DNA from: Rhodanobacteraceae bacterium | GTDB taxonomy: Bacteria > Pseudomonadota > Gammaproteobacteria > Xanthomonadales > Rhodanobacteraceae | NCBI GenBank assembly: GCA_027019085.1 | Contig: JALUXG010000012.1 | Location: 1-64,000 of the forward strand | Direction: 5' to 3' | Length of the DNA: 64,000 nt | Shown: positions 8,299 through 19,633 of the stretch, one piece after another | Position numbering within the stretch: position 1 is the stretch's first letter | How the letters are laid out: each line of letters opens with the position of its first letter | Made by a program: the position numbers and the translations under genes | Notes under the pieces: generated by a model | Seen by the model: the letters and a program-made list of their open reading frames with translations, nothing else | Told to the model about the DNA's origin: nothing | Databases searched by the model: none

Positions 8299-8988
8299 AT
8301 GAAACTCAGCCCTGTCATCGCCCCCTCGATCCTTTCGGCCGACTTCGCCCGCCTGGGCGAAGAGGTCCGGGCCGTGCTGGCGGCCGGCGCGGACTGGGTA
8401 CATTTCGATGTGATGGACAATCACTACGTGCCTAACCTCACCATGGGTCCGATGGTGGCGCAGGCGCTCAAGCCGTACTGTCGCAAACCCGATGGCGCTC
8501 CGGCCACACTCGACGTGCACCTGATGGTCGAACCGGTCGATGCACTGGCTGTCGCGTTTGCCCAGGCCGGTGCCGATCTCGTCAGCTTTCATCCCGAGGC
8601 CAGCCGGCACATCGACCGGACCCTGCAATCGATCCACGAAGCCGGTTGCAAGGCCGGCATGGTGTTCAACCCGGCCACGCCACTGGACGTCCTGGAATGG
8701 GAACTCGAGCGCCTCGACCTGGTGCTCGTCATGTCGGTCAACCCGGGATTTGGCGGTCAGCGTTTCATCGATACGGCCTTGCGCAAGATCGAAAAGATCC
8801 GGCACGTCATCGACGCCAGCGGCCGGGAAATTCGCCTGGAAGTGGACGGCGGCATCAAGGTCGACAACATCCGCAGCGCAGCCGATGCCGGAGCCGACAC
8901 CTTCGTGGCGGGAAGCGCGATTTTCGGGCAGGACGACTACGGCACCGTGATTTCGGCCATGCGCCGCGAACTTGCCGGAGGGCACTGA
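8299..8988 (+). CDS. rpe: Ribulose-phosphate 3-epimerase
   Basis: A 229-residue TIM-barrel epimerase (also called CbbE) that interconverts ribulose 5-phosphate and xylulose 5-phosphate, feeding pentose units back to phosphoribulokinase. Family motifs are present in order: [46 protein letters not shown] and EVDGGI with the phosphate-binding VAGSAIF near the end. The catalytic aspartates sit in DVMD and in VDGG. The length is normal. The stop codon falls just before the CbbX start, so the two are translationally close. Confidence 0.96.
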   Translation: MKLSPVIAPSILSADFARLGEEVRAVLAAGADWVHFDVMDNHYVPNLTMGPMVAQALKPYCRKPDGAPATLDVHLMVEPVDALAVAFAQAGADLVSFHPEASRHIDRTLQSIHEAGCKAGMVFNPATPLDVLEWELERLDLVLVMSVNPGFGGQRFIDTALRKIEKIRHVIDASGREIRLEVDGGIKVDNIRSAADAGADTFVAGSAIFGQDDYGTVISAMRRELAGGH

Positions 8989-8989
8989 C

Positions 8990-9961
8990 ATGGCGGCACC
9001 CGAATACCGCATTCCCGGCCAGGCAACGGCGTCCCCCGAACCTGCGGAAGTTGCCCCTGCTGCCGTCGACCAGCCATCACTCGGCAACGCACGCACGGTG
9101 GCGCAGGTACTGGCCGAGAGCCAGGTGGAGTCCGTGTTCGAGGAACTGGATCGCGACCTGGTCGGCCTGGTTCCGGTCAAGCAGCGCATTCGCGACATCG
9201 CGGCCCTGCTGGTGATCGACAAGCTGCGCATGAATGTCGGCCTTGCGGCGGAAACGCCGAGCTTGCACATGAGCTTCACCGGCAACCCGGGGACTGGCAA
9301 GACCACGGTGGCGCTGCGCATGGCCGAGATCCTGCACCGCCTGGGTTACGTGCGCAAGGGGCATCTGGTGGCCGTCACGCGCGACGACCTGGTGGGGCAA
9401 TACATCGGCCATACCGCGCCCAAGACCAAGGAGGTCTTGAAAAAAGCCATGGGCGGCGTGCTGTTCATCGACGAGGCCTACTACCTGTACCGCCCGGAAA
9501 ACGAACGCGATTACGGGCAGGAGGCCATCGAGATCCTGCTGCAGGTGATGGAAAACCAGCGCGACGACCTGGTGGTGATCCTTGCCGGCTACAAGGACCG
9601 CATGGATACCTTCTTCAAGTCCAATCCGGGAATGAGCTCACGCATTGCGCATCATCTCGATTTTCCCGACTACAGCGTGGACGAACTGCACAGGATTGCA
9701 GAACGCATGCTTGCACAACGCCATTACCGCTTCGGAGATGGCGCTGCCGAAGTCTTTCACCGCTACCTGGAGCGCCGCATCGAGCAACCCCATTTTGCCA
9801 ACGCACGCAGCGTGCGCAATGCGCTCGACCGTGCCCGGCTGCGCCAGGCCAGCCGCCTGTTTGCCGCCCCTGACAGGGAACTCGACCGCGAGGACCTGAC
9901 AACGCTGCTGCCGCAGGACCTGCTGGCCAGTCGCGTGTTTGCCGAAGGGTCGAAGCACTGA
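8990..9961 (+). CDS. cbbX: Red-type RuBisCO activase, AAA+ protein CbbX
   Basis: A 323-residue AAA+ ATPase. Walker A is GNPGTGKT (98-105), Walker B is [10 protein letters not shown] (about 156-165), and an arginine-rich C-terminal helical domain follows ([15 protein letters not shown]). CbbX is activated by RuBP and pulls the C terminus of the red-type large subunit to free inhibitory sugar phosphates from the active site. The start at ATG 8990 is one base after the rpe stop, with GGAGGG inside the end of rpe; an in-frame ATG at 8972 is less likely. Its presence confirms the form IC assignment of cbbL. Confidence 0.95.
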   Translation: MAAPEYRIPGQATASPEPAEVAPAAVDQPSLGNARTVAQVLAESQVESVFEELDRDLVGLVPVKQRIRDIAALLVIDKLRMNVGLAAETPSLHMSFTGNPGTGKTTVALRMAEILHRLGYVRKGHLVAVTRDDLVGQYIGHTAPKTKEVLKKAMGGVLFIDEAYYLYRPENERDYGQEAIEILLQVMENQRDDLVVILAGYKDRMDTFFKSNPGMSSRIAHHLDFPDYSVDELHRIAERMLAQRHYRFGDGAAEVFHRYLERRIEQPHFANARSVRNALDRARLRQASRLFAAPDRELDREDLTTLLPQDLLASRVFAEGSKH

Positions 9962-10058
9962 GTGCGCCGGAATGCCCCAGGCGAGCACTCGCATGAATGA
10001 CCGGGCTGGATCCCTGGCGCCGATCCCCCGCTTCCACGACAGCCAATAAGAGACTGCC

Positions 10059-11144
10059 ATGCCACTGTCCAAGCGCCCGACCCTTACGCAGTATCTCATC
10101 GAGCAGCGCCGCCGCTTCCCGTCGGCCAGCGGCGAGCTCAATGCGCTGATCCTGGATGTGTCGATCGCCTGCAAGGCCATCGCGCGCCAGGTGGCCTACG
10201 GCAAGCTCGGCGAAGATGCAGGCATGCGGCGTGGCGGTGAAGTGAATGTACAGGGTGAAGTCCAGAAACGGCTGGATGTGGTCAGCAACGAAATCTTCGT
10301 GTCGCTGGCCGAATGGTCAGGGCACCTTGCCGGCATGGTGTCGGAGGAAATGATCGATCCCTACCAGATTCCGGGTGAATATCCGCGCGGCAAGTACCTG
10401 CTGGTATTCGATCCACTGGACGGGTCGAGCAACCTCGATGTCGATGTCACCGTCGGCAGCATTTTCTCGATCCTGCGTGCGCCGGATGATGTGGTGTCAA
10501 GCGGGCGTGATGTCACCGAGGCCGATTTCCTGCAGCCCGGTGCAAGGCAGGTGGCGGCCGGATATGCGCTCTATGGTCCGGCGACCATGCTCGTGCTCAC
10601 CGTGGGCAACGGCGTTGTCGGTTTCACCCTCGATCCCTCCCTGGGCGAATACAAGCTCACACACCCGGATTTGCGGGTTGCCGAGGATGCGCAGGAATTT
10701 GCCATCAATACTTCCAATGCACGTTTCTGGGAGCCTCCCGTCAAACGTTACGTGGACGAATGCCTGGCAGGAAGGACCGGTCCGCGCGGCAAGGATTTCA
10801 ACATGCGATGGATCGCCAGCATGGTGGCCGAAGCGCATCGCATCCTGATGCGCGGCGGAGTCTTCATGTATCCGCGCGACACTCGTAATCCGGGAAATCC
10901 CGGTCGCCTGCGCCTGCTCTATGAGGCTAATCCGATCGGATTCGTCATGGAGCAGGCCGGTGCCCGGGCCAGCACCGGAAGGCAGGCGATGCTGGACGTG
11001 ATGCCCGAAGCCCTGCACCAGCGCATCGGCCTGATCTTCGGCTCGAAGAACGAGGTTGAACGCATCGAACGCTACCACCGCGAAGGCACATCCCGTGACG
11101 CACCCATTCCCCTGTTCGTCGAACGTGGCCTTTTCCGCGACTGA
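10059..11144 (+). CDS. fbp: Fructose-1,6-bisphosphatase, class I
   Basis: A 361-residue class I fructose-bisphosphatase (CbbF). It removes the 1-phosphate from fructose 1,6-bisphosphate and may also act on sedoheptulose bisphosphate. The metal-binding motif [11 protein letters not shown] (about 125-135), the upstream VSEEM block and the substrate-loop segment with RGGVFMYP and [11 protein letters not shown] are all present. A 97-base gap separates it from cbbX. It is the only sugar bisphosphatase of the cluster, so it probably serves both bisphosphatase steps of the cycle; this last point is inference. Confidence 0.95.
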   Translation: MPLSKRPTLTQYLIEQRRRFPSASGELNALILDVSIACKAIARQVAYGKLGEDAGMRRGGEVNVQGEVQKRLDVVSNEIFVSLAEWSGHLAGMVSEEMIDPYQIPGEYPRGKYLLVFDPLDGSSNLDVDVTVGSIFSILRAPDDVVSSGRDVTEADFLQPGARQVAAGYALYGPATMLVLTVGNGVVGFTLDPSLGEYKLTHPDLRVAEDAQEFAINTSNARFWEPPVKRYVDECLAGRTGPRGKDFNMRWIASMVAEAHRILMRGGVFMYPRDTRNPGNPGRLRLLYEANPIGFVMEQAGARASTGRQAMLDVMPEALHQRIGLIFGSKNEVERIERYHREGTSRDAPIPLFVERGLFRD

Positions 11145-11182
11145 CCGCGCTGCAGAACCTCTCCATCAAGGACCTGACCGCC

Positions 11183-12067
11183 ATGTCTGAACGTCACCCC
11201 ATCATTGCCATCACCGGATCGTCCGGCTCCGGAACCACTTCGGTCACGCGCACGTTCCAGAACATCTTCCGCCGCGAGAAGATCCGCGCAGCCATCATCG
11301 AAGGCGACAGTTTCCATCGATTCGATCGCAAGGAGATGCGCAAGCGCCAGGCCGAAGCCGAAGCAGCCGGAAACCACAACTTCAGCCATTTCGGGCCGGA
11401 AAACAATCTCTTCGAGGAGCTCGAGGAACTGTTCCGAAGCTATGCCGCATCCGGTTCGGGCAAGGTGCGCAAATACCTGCATGACCCCACGGAAGCCGCA
11501 CCCTACAAGCAGGAACCGGGCACTTTCACGCCCTGGGAGGACCTGCCGCCCGATACCGAACTGCTGTTCTATGAAGGTTTGCATGGTGCGGTCACCACGC
11601 CCGAGGTCGACGTGGCTCAGCATCCGGACCTGCTGATCGGCGTGGTGCCGGTGATCAATCTGGAATGGATCCAGAAACTGTGGCGCGACAAGCATGTGCG
11701 CGGCTATACCGCCGAAGCGGTCACTGACACCATCCTCCGGCGGATGCCCGATTACGTGCATTACATCTGTCCGCAATTTTCCCGCACCGACGTGAATTTC
11801 CAGCGCGTACCGGTGGTCGACACATCCAACCCCTTCATCGCGCGCGACATCCCCACCGCCGATGAAAGCGCATGCATCATCCGCTTTCGCAACCCCAAGG
11901 GAATCGATTTCCAGTACCTGCTCAACATGATCCACGATTCGTGGATGTCGCGTGCCAATACCATCGTGGTACCCGGCGGGAAGATGGAACTGGCCATGCA
12001 ACTGATCCTGACCCCGTTCATCTGGCGCATGATGGAACGCCGCAAGCGCGCGCTGGGAGCGAACTGA
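11183..12067 (+). CDS. prk: Phosphoribulokinase
   Basis: A 294-residue phosphoribulokinase (CbbP) of the proteobacterial type, which makes the CO2 acceptor ribulose 1,5-bisphosphate from ribulose 5-phosphate and ATP. The P-loop GSSGSGTTS is at 12-20. Further family blocks are [29 protein letters not shown] and [22 protein letters not shown]. With RuBisCO it is the diagnostic enzyme of the Calvin cycle. The stop TGA overlaps the start of the transketolase gene as ATGA. Confidence 0.97.
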   Translation: MSERHPIIAITGSSGSGTTSVTRTFQNIFRREKIRAAIIEGDSFHRFDRKEMRKRQAEAEAAGNHNFSHFGPENNLFEELEELFRSYAASGSGKVRKYLHDPTEAAPYKQEPGTFTPWEDLPPDTELLFYEGLHGAVTTPEVDVAQHPDLLIGVVPVINLEWIQKLWRDKHVRGYTAEAVTDTILRRMPDYVHYICPQFSRTDVNFQRVPVVDTSNPFIARDIPTADESACIIRFRNPKGIDFQYLLNMIHDSWMSRANTIVVPGGKMELAMQLILTPFIWRMMERRKRALGAN

Positions 12068-14064
12068 TGGCCGGCGCAAGCCATGACCCCGTGCGCCGCG
12101 GGCAGCCTTCACACGATGTACGGGCCACCGTGCTGCGGGCTCTGGCCATGGATGCGGTACAGAAAGCCCGATCGGGCCATCCCGGTGCGCCGATGGGCAT
12201 GGCGGAAATGGCCGTTGCACTGTGGTGCTCGCATTTGAAGCACAACCCGGCGAACCCGCAATGGCCCGACCGCGACCGCTTCGTGCTCAGCAACGGGCAT
12301 GCCTCGATGCTGCTGTATGCGCTGTTGCACCTGAGCGGGTACGACGTGTCCATCGAGGACATTGCACAGTTCCGCCAGTTGCACAGCAAGACGCCCGGGC
12401 ACCCCGAATACGGACTGACCCCCGGCGTGGAAACCACGACCGGTCCGCTGGGGCAGGGCATCACCAATGCGGTCGGCATGGCGCTGGCCGAAAAACGGCT
12501 GGCCCTCGAGTTCAACCGCCCAGGCCATGACATCGTCGATCACCATACCTATGTATTCCTGGGTGACGGCTGCCTCATGGAGGGCATCAGTCACGAGGCC
12601 CTGTCCCTGGCCGGCGTCTGGGGACTCAACAAGTTGATTGCGCTGTACGACGACAACGGCATCAGCATCGACGGCGCGGTGGAAGGCTGGTTCCGCGACG
12701 ATACGGCAATGCGGTTTCGTGCCTGTGGATGGCAGGTCATCGGTCCCGTGGACGGGCATGACATCGGTGCCGTGGAGACAGCTATCGCCACCGCGCGCAA
12801 GAGCCGCGACAAGCCCACGCTGATCGTGTGCCGCACCACCATCGGAGCCGGCGCCCCACACCGTGCAGGCACTGCCCGGGCCCATGGCGAACCGCTGGGC
12901 GAGGAGGAAATCGAGGCTGTCCGTACGGCGCTGGGCTGGCCACATGCGCCCTTCGAAGTTCCCGAATCCGTGCGGGCGGAGTGGGACGCGCGCGAGCGCG
13001 GTACCCGGGATGAAAAGGCATGGCGGAAACGTCTGGACGCCTACCGCGACACGTTCCCCGCGCTGGCGGACAGCTTCGAGCGGCGCATGGCGGGCACCTT
13101 GCCCGACTCCTGGACTTCAATCACGGACACATTGCTCAACCATGCACTTGCCGACACACAGGCACTGGCCACGCGCAAGGCTTCACACATGGTACTGGCT
13201 GAGCTGGCGCCGCAACTGGAGGAAATGCTGGGTGGAAGCGCGGACCTGACCGGATCCAATCTGACCGACTTCCCGGACGCCGGCGCGCGTCACATCCATT
13301 ACGGCGTGCGCGAGTTCGGGATGGCTGCCATCATGAACGGCCTGGCCCTGCATGGCGGTTTCATACCCTACGGCGGCACCTTCCTCACCTTCAGCGACTA
13401 CAGCCGCAACGCCATCCGCATGGCCGCCCTGATGCGTGTGCGCGTGATCCATGTCTTCACGCATGATTCGATCGGCCTCGGCGAGGACGGACCCACGCAC
13501 CAGCCCATCGAGCATGCCGCGAGCCTGCGCCTGATACCCCATCTTGATGTCTGGCGTCCGTGCGATCTGGTCGAGACCGCGGTTGCCTGGAGCGAGGCCC
13601 TGAGCTCGCCCGACAGGCCGTCGGCCTTGCTGTTGTCCCGCCAGGCCTTGCCTGCGCAAGCTCACGGGAACGCAAAACGGGCAGCCATCGCGCGTGGCGC
13701 TTACGTATTGCACGATCCCGACCATGCGCATGTGACGGTGCTGGCAAGCGGCTCCGAGGTCAGTCTGGCGATGGAAGCGACGAGGCTTCTGGCCAAAGAG
13801 GGCATCACCGTTCGTGTGGTGTCCATGCCCTGCGCCACGCGTTTCGACCGGCAACCGGCGAACTACCGCGAAAAAGTCCTCGGCGGCTTGCCGCGGGTCG
13901 GCATCGAGGCCGGTGTCACGCGTACCTGGGGTCCGTATGGCTGCACGGCAGCCATCGGCGTCGACCGTTTCGGCGAGTCGGCACCCGGCCCCCAGGTATT
14001 CGAACACTTCGGCCTGACTCCGGTCGCGATAGCCGAACGGATTCGGGAGGTGTACGGAGCATGA
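12067..14064 (+). CDS. tkt: Transketolase
   Basis: A 665-residue transketolase (CbbT), thiamine-diphosphate dependent, that shuffles two-carbon units in the regeneration phase. Recognisable parts: [16 protein letters not shown] at the N terminus, [15 protein letters not shown], the cofactor motif beginning GDGCLMEG and ending LYDDN, and in the pyrimidine domain [27 protein letters not shown] and [16 protein letters not shown] chose ATG 12067 because it overlaps the prk stop by four bases; the frame is open well upstream inside prk. The stop overlaps the next gene in the same way. Confidence 0.96.
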   Translation: MAGASHDPVRRGQPSHDVRATVLRALAMDAVQKARSGHPGAPMGMAEMAVALWCSHLKHNPANPQWPDRDRFVLSNGHASMLLYALLHLSGYDVSIEDIAQFRQLHSKTPGHPEYGLTPGVETTTGPLGQGITNAVGMALAEKRLALEFNRPGHDIVDHHTYVFLGDGCLMEGISHEALSLAGVWGLNKLIALYDDNGISIDGAVEGWFRDDTAMRFRACGWQVIGPVDGHDIGAVETAIATARKSRDKPTLIVCRTTIGAGAPHRAGTARAHGEPLGEEEIEAVRTALGWPHAPFEVPESVRAEWDARERGTRDEKAWRKRLDAYRDTFPALADSFERRMAGTLPDSWTSITDTLLNHALADTQALATRKASHMVLAELAPQLEEMLGGSADLTGSNLTDFPDAGARHIHYGVREFGMAAIMNGLALHGGFIPYGGTFLTFSDYSRNAIRMAALMRVRVIHVFTHDSIGLGEDGPTHQPIEHAASLRLIPHLDVWRPCDLVETAVAWSEALSSPDRPSALLLSRQALPAQAHGNAKRAAIARGAYVLHDPDHAHVTVLASGSEVSLAMEATRLLAKEGITVRVVSMPCATRFDRQPANYREKVLGGLPRVGIEAGVTRTWGPYGCTAAIGVDRFGESAPGPQVFEHFGLTPVAIAERIREVYGA

Positions 14065-14765
14065 TCAGCATGATCAGTTTCGACCTCGACGGCACCCTGG
14101 TGGAAACCGGTGGCGAGATTGCCGAGGCGGTCAACCGGACCTTGCGTGACTTCGATATCGATCCACGCCCATTGGCGGAAATCGAAGCCTTGATCGGTGG
14201 TGGTTCACATGTGCTCATGCGACGTCTGCTGACGCATGTTGATCCGGCAAGCACGCTCGATACCGAAACCGTCCTGCATCGGTTCGAACAGCACTATGCC
14301 GCAACGGCAGGCACCACCGGAAGCCCTTATCCGGGGTGCAGCGAGGCCATGCAAAGGCTGCGCGACCACGGCGTGGCGTTGGCCTGCGTCACCAACAAGG
14401 AACAGCGTCATGCCGAGCGTGTGCTCGAAGCCTGCGGTCTGCGCGATGCCTTTCAGTTGCTGGTAGGTGGAGACAGCCTGGCCTGGAAAAAACCCGACGG
14501 ACGGGTACTCGAACATGTGCTTGCGAAATTCGGCGTCACACCGGAGCAGGCCGTGCATGTGGGCGATTCGGCCACCGATCTGGCCGCTGCACGCAATGCC
14601 GGGATAGCCGACTGGGCCGTGCCCTGGGGCTACAACGCAGGTACCCCCATCGCACGCGAACATCCTTCGCGGCTGTTCGAAAGCTTCACGGCACTGGTCG
14701 ATTCGGTACTCGATAACCGCGCTGACAGTCGGGGCGAGCCGGTTCGCCGCGCAATGCCCGACTGA
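14061..14765 (+). CDS. cbbZ: Phosphoglycolate phosphatase, HAD family
   Basis: A 234-residue HAD hydrolase. Motif I is [12 protein letters not shown] near the N terminus; the motif II region is [12 protein letters not shown], motif III is the lysine in [11 protein letters not shown], and motif IV is [16 protein letters not shown]. Length and position in the operon fit CbbZ, which dephosphorylates the 2-phosphoglycolate made when RuBisCO uses O2. The start ATG overlaps the tkt stop as ATGA; ATG 14070 is an alternative start. The frame is open far upstream inside tkt, but without coding sense there. Confidence 0.9.
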   Translation: MISMISFDLDGTLVETGGEIAEAVNRTLRDFDIDPRPLAEIEALIGGGSHVLMRRLLTHVDPASTLDTETVLHRFEQHYAATAGTTGSPYPGCSEAMQRLRDHGVALACVTNKEQRHAERVLEACGLRDAFQLLVGGDSLAWKKPDGRVLEHVLAKFGVTPEQAVHVGDSATDLAAARNAGIADWAVPWGYNAGTPIAREHPSRLFESFTALVDSVLDNRADSRGEPVRRAMPD

Positions 14766-14790
14766 TCCGTATTTTCAAAGGAGACTGCCC

Positions 14791-15828
14791 ATGGCCCTCA
14801 TTTCCCTTCGCCAGCTGCTGGATCACGGCGCCGAACACGACTATGGCGTGCCAGCCTTCAACATCAACAACATGGAACAGATCCAGGCCATCATGGAAGC
14901 AGCCCAGGAAGTCGACGCACCGGTCATCCTGCAGGCTTCCGCCGGCGCACGAAGTTATGCCGGCGAGGCCTATCTGCGTCGCATGGTCCAGGCCGCGGTG
15001 GAAGCGCATCCCGACATCCCGGTGGTCCTTCATCAGGATCATGGCGCATCGCCCTCGGTATGCCAGACATCGATCAGATCCGGGTTCACCAGCGTGATGA
15101 TGGACGGCTCGCTCAAGGAAGATGCCAAAACGCCATCCTCGTACGAATACAACGTCGAGGTCACACGGGAAGTCTGCCGTTTCGCGCACTGGGTCGGCGT
15201 TTCGGTCGAGGGCGAACTCGGCTGTCTGGGGTCCCTGGAAACCGGCGAGGCGGGCGAAGAAGACGGCGTCGGTGCCGAAGGCAAGCTCAGTCACGACATG
15301 CTGTTGACCGATCCCGAGCAGGCGAAGGATTTCGTGGCGCAGACCGGCGTGGACGCGCTGGCCATCGCCATCGGCACCAGTCACGGCGCCTACAAGTTCA
15401 CCCGTCAACCCACCGGGGATATCCTCGATATCGAACGCATTGCGCGGATCCACGCCGCCGTGCCGAACACGCATCTGGTGATGCACGGCAGCTCCAGCGT
15501 GCCCCAGGAATGGCTGGCCGTCATCCGCGAATTCGGTGGCGAAATCAAGGAAACCTATGGCGTGCCGGTGGAGGAGATTGCCCGCGGCATACGCAGCGGC
15601 GTGCGCAAGGTGAACATCGATACCGACATCCGCCTGGCGATGAGCGGCGCCATGCGCCGGCACTTGGCGCAGAAGGCATCCGATTTCGATCCACGCAAGG
15701 CCATGGCGGCCGCACGCGAAGCGGCCAGGGACATCTGCAAGCAGCGATTCGAGGCCTTCGGGTGCGCCGGACACGCGGCGACGATTCGTCCGGTTACCAT
15801 GGAGTCCATGGCCGAAAAATATCGCTGA
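14791..15828 (+). CDS. fba: Fructose-bisphosphate aldolase, class II
   Basis: A 345-residue class II (Zn2+) aldolase of the Calvin-cycle subgroup (CbbA). It joins dihydroxyacetone phosphate with glyceraldehyde 3-phosphate or erythrose 4-phosphate. Zinc ligands and catalytic residues can be seen in [26 protein letters not shown] and VMHGSSSVP; the phosphate-binding block [15 protein letters not shown] follows. The C-terminal part with [14 protein letters not shown] is usual for this subgroup. An AAGGAG precedes the ATG. It completes the set of regeneration enzymes. Confidence 0.95.
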   Translation: MALISLRQLLDHGAEHDYGVPAFNINNMEQIQAIMEAAQEVDAPVILQASAGARSYAGEAYLRRMVQAAVEAHPDIPVVLHQDHGASPSVCQTSIRSGFTSVMMDGSLKEDAKTPSSYEYNVEVTREVCRFAHWVGVSVEGELGCLGSLETGEAGEEDGVGAEGKLSHDMLLTDPEQAKDFVAQTGVDALAIAIGTSHGAYKFTRQPTGDILDIERIARIHAAVPNTHLVMHGSSSVPQEWLAVIREFGGEIKETYGVPVEEIARGIRSGVRKVNIDTDIRLAMSGAMRRHLAQKASDFDPRKAMAAAREAARDICKQRFEAFGCAGHAATIRPVTMESMAEKYR

Positions 15829-15838
15829 GGAGCACCCC

Positions 15839-16384
15839 ATGGCAGTCGAGAGCACACCCGTTCCGCTGGGCACCGCGGCCCCCTCCTTCACCCTGCGCGG
15901 CACGGACGGGAAGATGCACAGTCTTCAGGAACTGCGAGGCGAGCGGGGCACGGTGATTGCATTCATCTGCAACCATTGCCCCTATGTGCAGGCCGTGTTG
16001 CCGCGGATGCTGGACGATGCAAGGACGTTGCTCGACCACGGCGTCCGGTTCATTGCCATCAACCCGAACGATGCCCGGGCCTATCCCGAAGACAGTTACG
16101 ACAGGATGGTCGAAGCCGCAAGGGACTGGCCATTGCCCTATCTTCATGACGAGATGCAGGATGTTGCCCGCGCATACGACGCCGTGTGCACACCTGATTT
16201 CTTCGGCTATGACGCGCAATTGCATCTACGCTATCGCGGCCGACTCGATGCGGGCAGAAAGGAGCCTGTCGAAGATGCCCCACGCGAATTGCTTGACGCC
16301 ATGCGTCGTATCGCCCAGGGTCGATCGCCTGCCGAACCCCAGTACCCGTCGCTGGGTTGCTCGATCAAATGGAAGGAACCATGA
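15839..16384 (+). CDS. Redoxin/thioredoxin-like protein in the cbb operon
   Basis: A 181-residue AhpC/TSA-type thioredoxin-fold protein. The redox motif is CNHC at 44-47 (AFICNHCPYVQ), and a conserved GCSIKW ends the chain. No signal peptide is seen, so it should act in the cytoplasm. Families with this end motif are annotated only as thioredoxin-like. Position between fba and cbbY, with ATGA overlap to the latter, puts it firmly in the operon. It may tune thiol state of Calvin-cycle enzymes or protect them from peroxide; this is inference from context, as redox control of this kind is known from plants and cyanobacteria but not shown here. Confidence 0.8.
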   Translation: MAVESTPVPLGTAAPSFTLRGTDGKMHSLQELRGERGTVIAFICNHCPYVQAVLPRMLDDARTLLDHGVRFIAINPNDARAYPEDSYDRMVEAARDWPLPYLHDEMQDVARAYDAVCTPDFFGYDAQLHLRYRGRLDAGRKEPVEDAPRELLDAMRRIAQGRSPAEPQYPSLGCSIKWKEP

Positions 16385-17142
16385 GCAAGACGAAGGCCTT
16401 GCGCGCACTGATCTTCGATGTCGACGGTACCCTGGCCGAGACCGAGCGTGACGGCCATCGCGTGGCCTTCAACCGGGCCTTTGCAGCGCAAGGACTCGAC
16501 TGGCACTGGGACGTGCCGACGTATGGCCGCTGGCTGCGCATTTCCGGCGGGCGGGAACGCATTCGAGCCTACATCGATACACGGGACGATGCTCCAGTCG
16601 AGACAAGCGAACGCGATGCGCTGGCCGCTGCATTGCATCGACGCAAGAACCGGGCCTATGCCGATGTGGTGGAACAGGGCGGAATATCTGCACGTCGCGG
16701 GGTGTTGCGGCTGCCCGAAGCCAGTGTCAACGAGGGGGTCAGGCTGGCCATCGCCACGACAACCGGGCGCGGCAATCTCGACGCGCTGTTTCCGCGCCTG
16801 TTCGGCAAGGGCTGGGAAACGCGTTTCGATGCCATTGCCTGTGCCGAGGATGCTCCGAACAAGAAACCCGATCCTCAGGTATACCACGTCGCATTGCACC
16901 GTCTGGGCATCGATGCTTCCGAGGCCCTTGCAGTCGAGGACTCGCCGGCCGGTCTGGCGGCTGCCCGTCACGCACACCTGGCCTGTCTGGTCACCCGCAG
17001 TGCCTATTTCCGCCGAGCTGCGTTTCCAGGTGCTGCTGCCGTGGTCGACGATCTGGATACGGCACCCGACTGGCCCGGAGCACGGGGGCCACGGATCGGA
17101 CTGGATGCCTTGCGCGCCCTGCACGCCACGATGCGTGTGTGA
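16381..17142 (+). CDS. cbbY: CbbY-type HAD phosphatase (xylulose-1,5-bisphosphate phosphatase)
   Basis: A 253-residue HAD-family protein. Motif I is IFDVDGTLAETERDGHR, the cap domain follows (about 20-95), motif II is IATTTGRGN, motif III is NKKPDPQVY and motif IV is EDSPAGLAAARHA. This is the characteristic order and spacing of CbbY, which removes the misfire product xylulose 1,5-bisphosphate released from RuBisCO by CbbX. ATG 16381 overlaps the stop of the redoxin gene by four bases; a GGAA precedes it. It appears to be the last gene of the operon, as an AT-rich spacer follows. Confidence 0.93.
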   Translation: MSKTKALRALIFDVDGTLAETERDGHRVAFNRAFAAQGLDWHWDVPTYGRWLRISGGRERIRAYIDTRDDAPVETSERDALAAALHRRKNRAYADVVEQGGISARRGVLRLPEASVNEGVRLAIATTTGRGNLDALFPRLFGKGWETRFDAIACAEDAPNKKPDPQVYHVALHRLGIDASEALAVEDSPAGLAAARHAHLACLVTRSAYFRRAAFPGAAAVVDDLDTAPDWPGARGPRIGLDALRALHATMRV

Positions 17143-17905
<763 letters not shown>

Positions 17906-17949
17906 TGTCTGCGTCGGTCAGCGTGCCAGTGCAGTAGTACCATGCGGGC

Positions 17950-18666
17950 ATGCAGGCGGATCTGGAATTTCTGAGCGAACAGGCGTTGCTGGTACGACTC
18001 GGCGAGTCGATCAGCATGCCCGTCAACGCGCGGGTGCACCAACTTGCAGACCGGCTTCGCAGCGCTTCTCTACCGGCCCTGGAAGATCTCGTCCCAGCCT
18101 ATGCCAGCCTGCTTGTTCGCTTCGACGCGGGCGCCTTGCAGTCGGCCGGAGCCACGATCGAGTCGATGGCCCGAGCCGTCGCCTCACTGATCGAAAACGA
18201 CGAAGCATCCTGTGCTTCGAACCTTGCCCCATCCAGACAACACCGCATCCCGGTGTGTTACGAAGCCGACTGCGCCCCCGACCTGCAAGCAGTCGCTGCC
18301 GTCACGGGGCTGGATATCGAAGAGGTGGTGCGACGACATCATGCACCGGAATACCGCGTGGCCATGCTCGGGTTCGCGCCCGGCTTCGCCTATCTCCTCG
18401 GTCTGGATCCGGTGCTGGCCGTACCGCGTCGGGACGACCCACGCACATGTGTACCGGCCGGGTCGGTGGCCATTGGCGGTGAGCAGACCGGAATCTATCC
18501 CACGGCCTTGCCCGGTGGATGGCAATTGATCGGACGCACGCCCTTGCGCATGTTCGACCCCTCCGATCCACGGCATCCATGCCGTCTCTTGCCAGGGGAC
18601 CGTGTGCGGTTCTTTCCTGTCGACAAGACACGGATGGTGCACATGCAAGACGGGCAGGGCACATGA
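17950..18666 (+). CDS. pxpB: 5-oxoprolinase subunit B
   Basis: A 238-residue KipI/PxpB-family protein. The C-terminal cyclophilin-like domain shows the family blocks GFAPGFAYLLGLD, VPAGSVAIGG and YPTALPGGWQLIGRTP. With PxpA and PxpC it forms an ATP-dependent enzyme that opens 5-oxoproline (pyroglutamate) to glutamate, a damage-clearing reaction. The stop overlaps pxpC by four bases and pxpA follows, giving the order B-C-A. Confidence 0.93.
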   Translation: MQADLEFLSEQALLVRLGESISMPVNARVHQLADRLRSASLPALEDLVPAYASLLVRFDAGALQSAGATIESMARAVASLIENDEASCASNLAPSRQHRIPVCYEADCAPDLQAVAAVTGLDIEEVVRRHHAPEYRVAMLGFAPGFAYLLGLDPVLAVPRRDDPRTCVPAGSVAIGGEQTGIYPTALPGGWQLIGRTPLRMFDPSDPRHPCRLLPGDRVRFFPVDKTRMVHMQDGQGT

Positions 18667-19628
18667 TCGAAATCATCGAGCCGGGCTTGCAAAGCAGTCT
18701 CCAGGACGTCGGTCGCCCCGGCCTTGCACACCTGGGCATTGGTCGTTCCGGCGCTGCCGACCTGCCGGCCTGGCGGCTGGCCAACGCGCTTGTCGGCAAC
18801 GATGCCGGGACCTGTGCGCTGGAAATCACCCTGCAGGGCCCGCGCATTCGCCTGCACGCCGACCTGACACTGGCGCTGACCGGCGCACCGTTGCCGATGG
18901 CTCGCCGTAACGGTGAGGCCATGCCCATGTGGCGTCCGGTGCGGTGCACCACCGGCGATATCATCACTCTCGGCGCCGTATCCGAGGGTTGCCGCAGCTA
19001 TCTGTCCGTCGAGGGTGGTTTTGACATCACACCCTGTCTTGGCAGTACCAGCACCGACCTCAATGCAGGACTGGGGCCGCTGTCCGGACGGGCCCTGCAG
19101 CCGGGAGATCGACTGCCGACCGGGCGGACACGCCGTTCCCTGAAGATCAACCGGTCCTGGTCACTCGACCCGCGGCCATGGTTTCAAAGCCCCTCCGAAA
19201 ACGCACCGCTGCGACTGATGCCCGCGCGGCATACCCGGGACCTGCGCGCTTCGGACCGGATGCGGCTGGCGGAGGAGGTCTTTCATGTATCCAGCCGCAG
19301 CAACCGTACCGGAGTGCGCCTTGAAAGCGATCATCCGCTGCAGCTTGCGCATCGGTGCGAGTGCATCAGTGAAGGCGTCGTCGCGGGCGTAATGCAACTG
19401 CCCGCGAACGGACAGCCGATTGTCCTTGGGTGCGAACATCCGGTAACCGGAGGCTATCCACGCATTGCCCAGCTGGCCGCAGCCGACCTGCCACGCCTGG
19501 CGCAATGCCGCCCCGGGCAAAGTCTGCGCTTTGTGTGGACGGAACTGGACGATGCGCGCCGCGCCCTTGCCGTTCAACAGCGTTCGCTTGATGATCTGTG
19601 CATGCGCATCGCTGCCCGACTGGACTGA
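18663..19628 (+). CDS. pxpC: 5-oxoprolinase subunit C
   Basis: A 321-residue KipA/PxpC-family (biotin-dependent carboxyltransferase-like) protein. It starts at ATG 18663, overlapping the pxpB stop. Family blocks seen: IIEPGLQSSLQDVGRPGLAH at the N terminus, the GRSGAAD turn, GGFDITPCLGSTSTDL in the middle and GEHP-like LGCEHPVTGGYPRIA near the C terminus. It is the partner subunit of PxpB in the ATP-hydrolysing half of 5-oxoprolinase. Confidence 0.92.
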   Translation: MIEIIEPGLQSSLQDVGRPGLAHLGIGRSGAADLPAWRLANALVGNDAGTCALEITLQGPRIRLHADLTLALTGAPLPMARRNGEAMPMWRPVRCTTGDIITLGAVSEGCRSYLSVEGGFDITPCLGSTSTDLNAGLGPLSGRALQPGDRLPTGRTRRSLKINRSWSLDPRPWFQSPSENAPLRLMPARHTRDLRASDRMRLAEEVFHVSSRSNRTGVRLESDHPLQLAHRCECISEGVVAGVMQLPANGQPIVLGCEHPVTGGYPRIAQLAAADLPRLAQCRPGQSLRFVWTELDDARRALAVQQRSLDDLCMRIAARLD

Positions 19629-19633
19629 GATTC

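Noticed and set aside
13560-14060. Upstream extension of the phosphoglycolate phosphatase frame
   Set aside because: It lies wholly inside the transketolase coding region and encodes no conserved HAD sequence; ATG 14061 with the ATGA overlap is the natural start.
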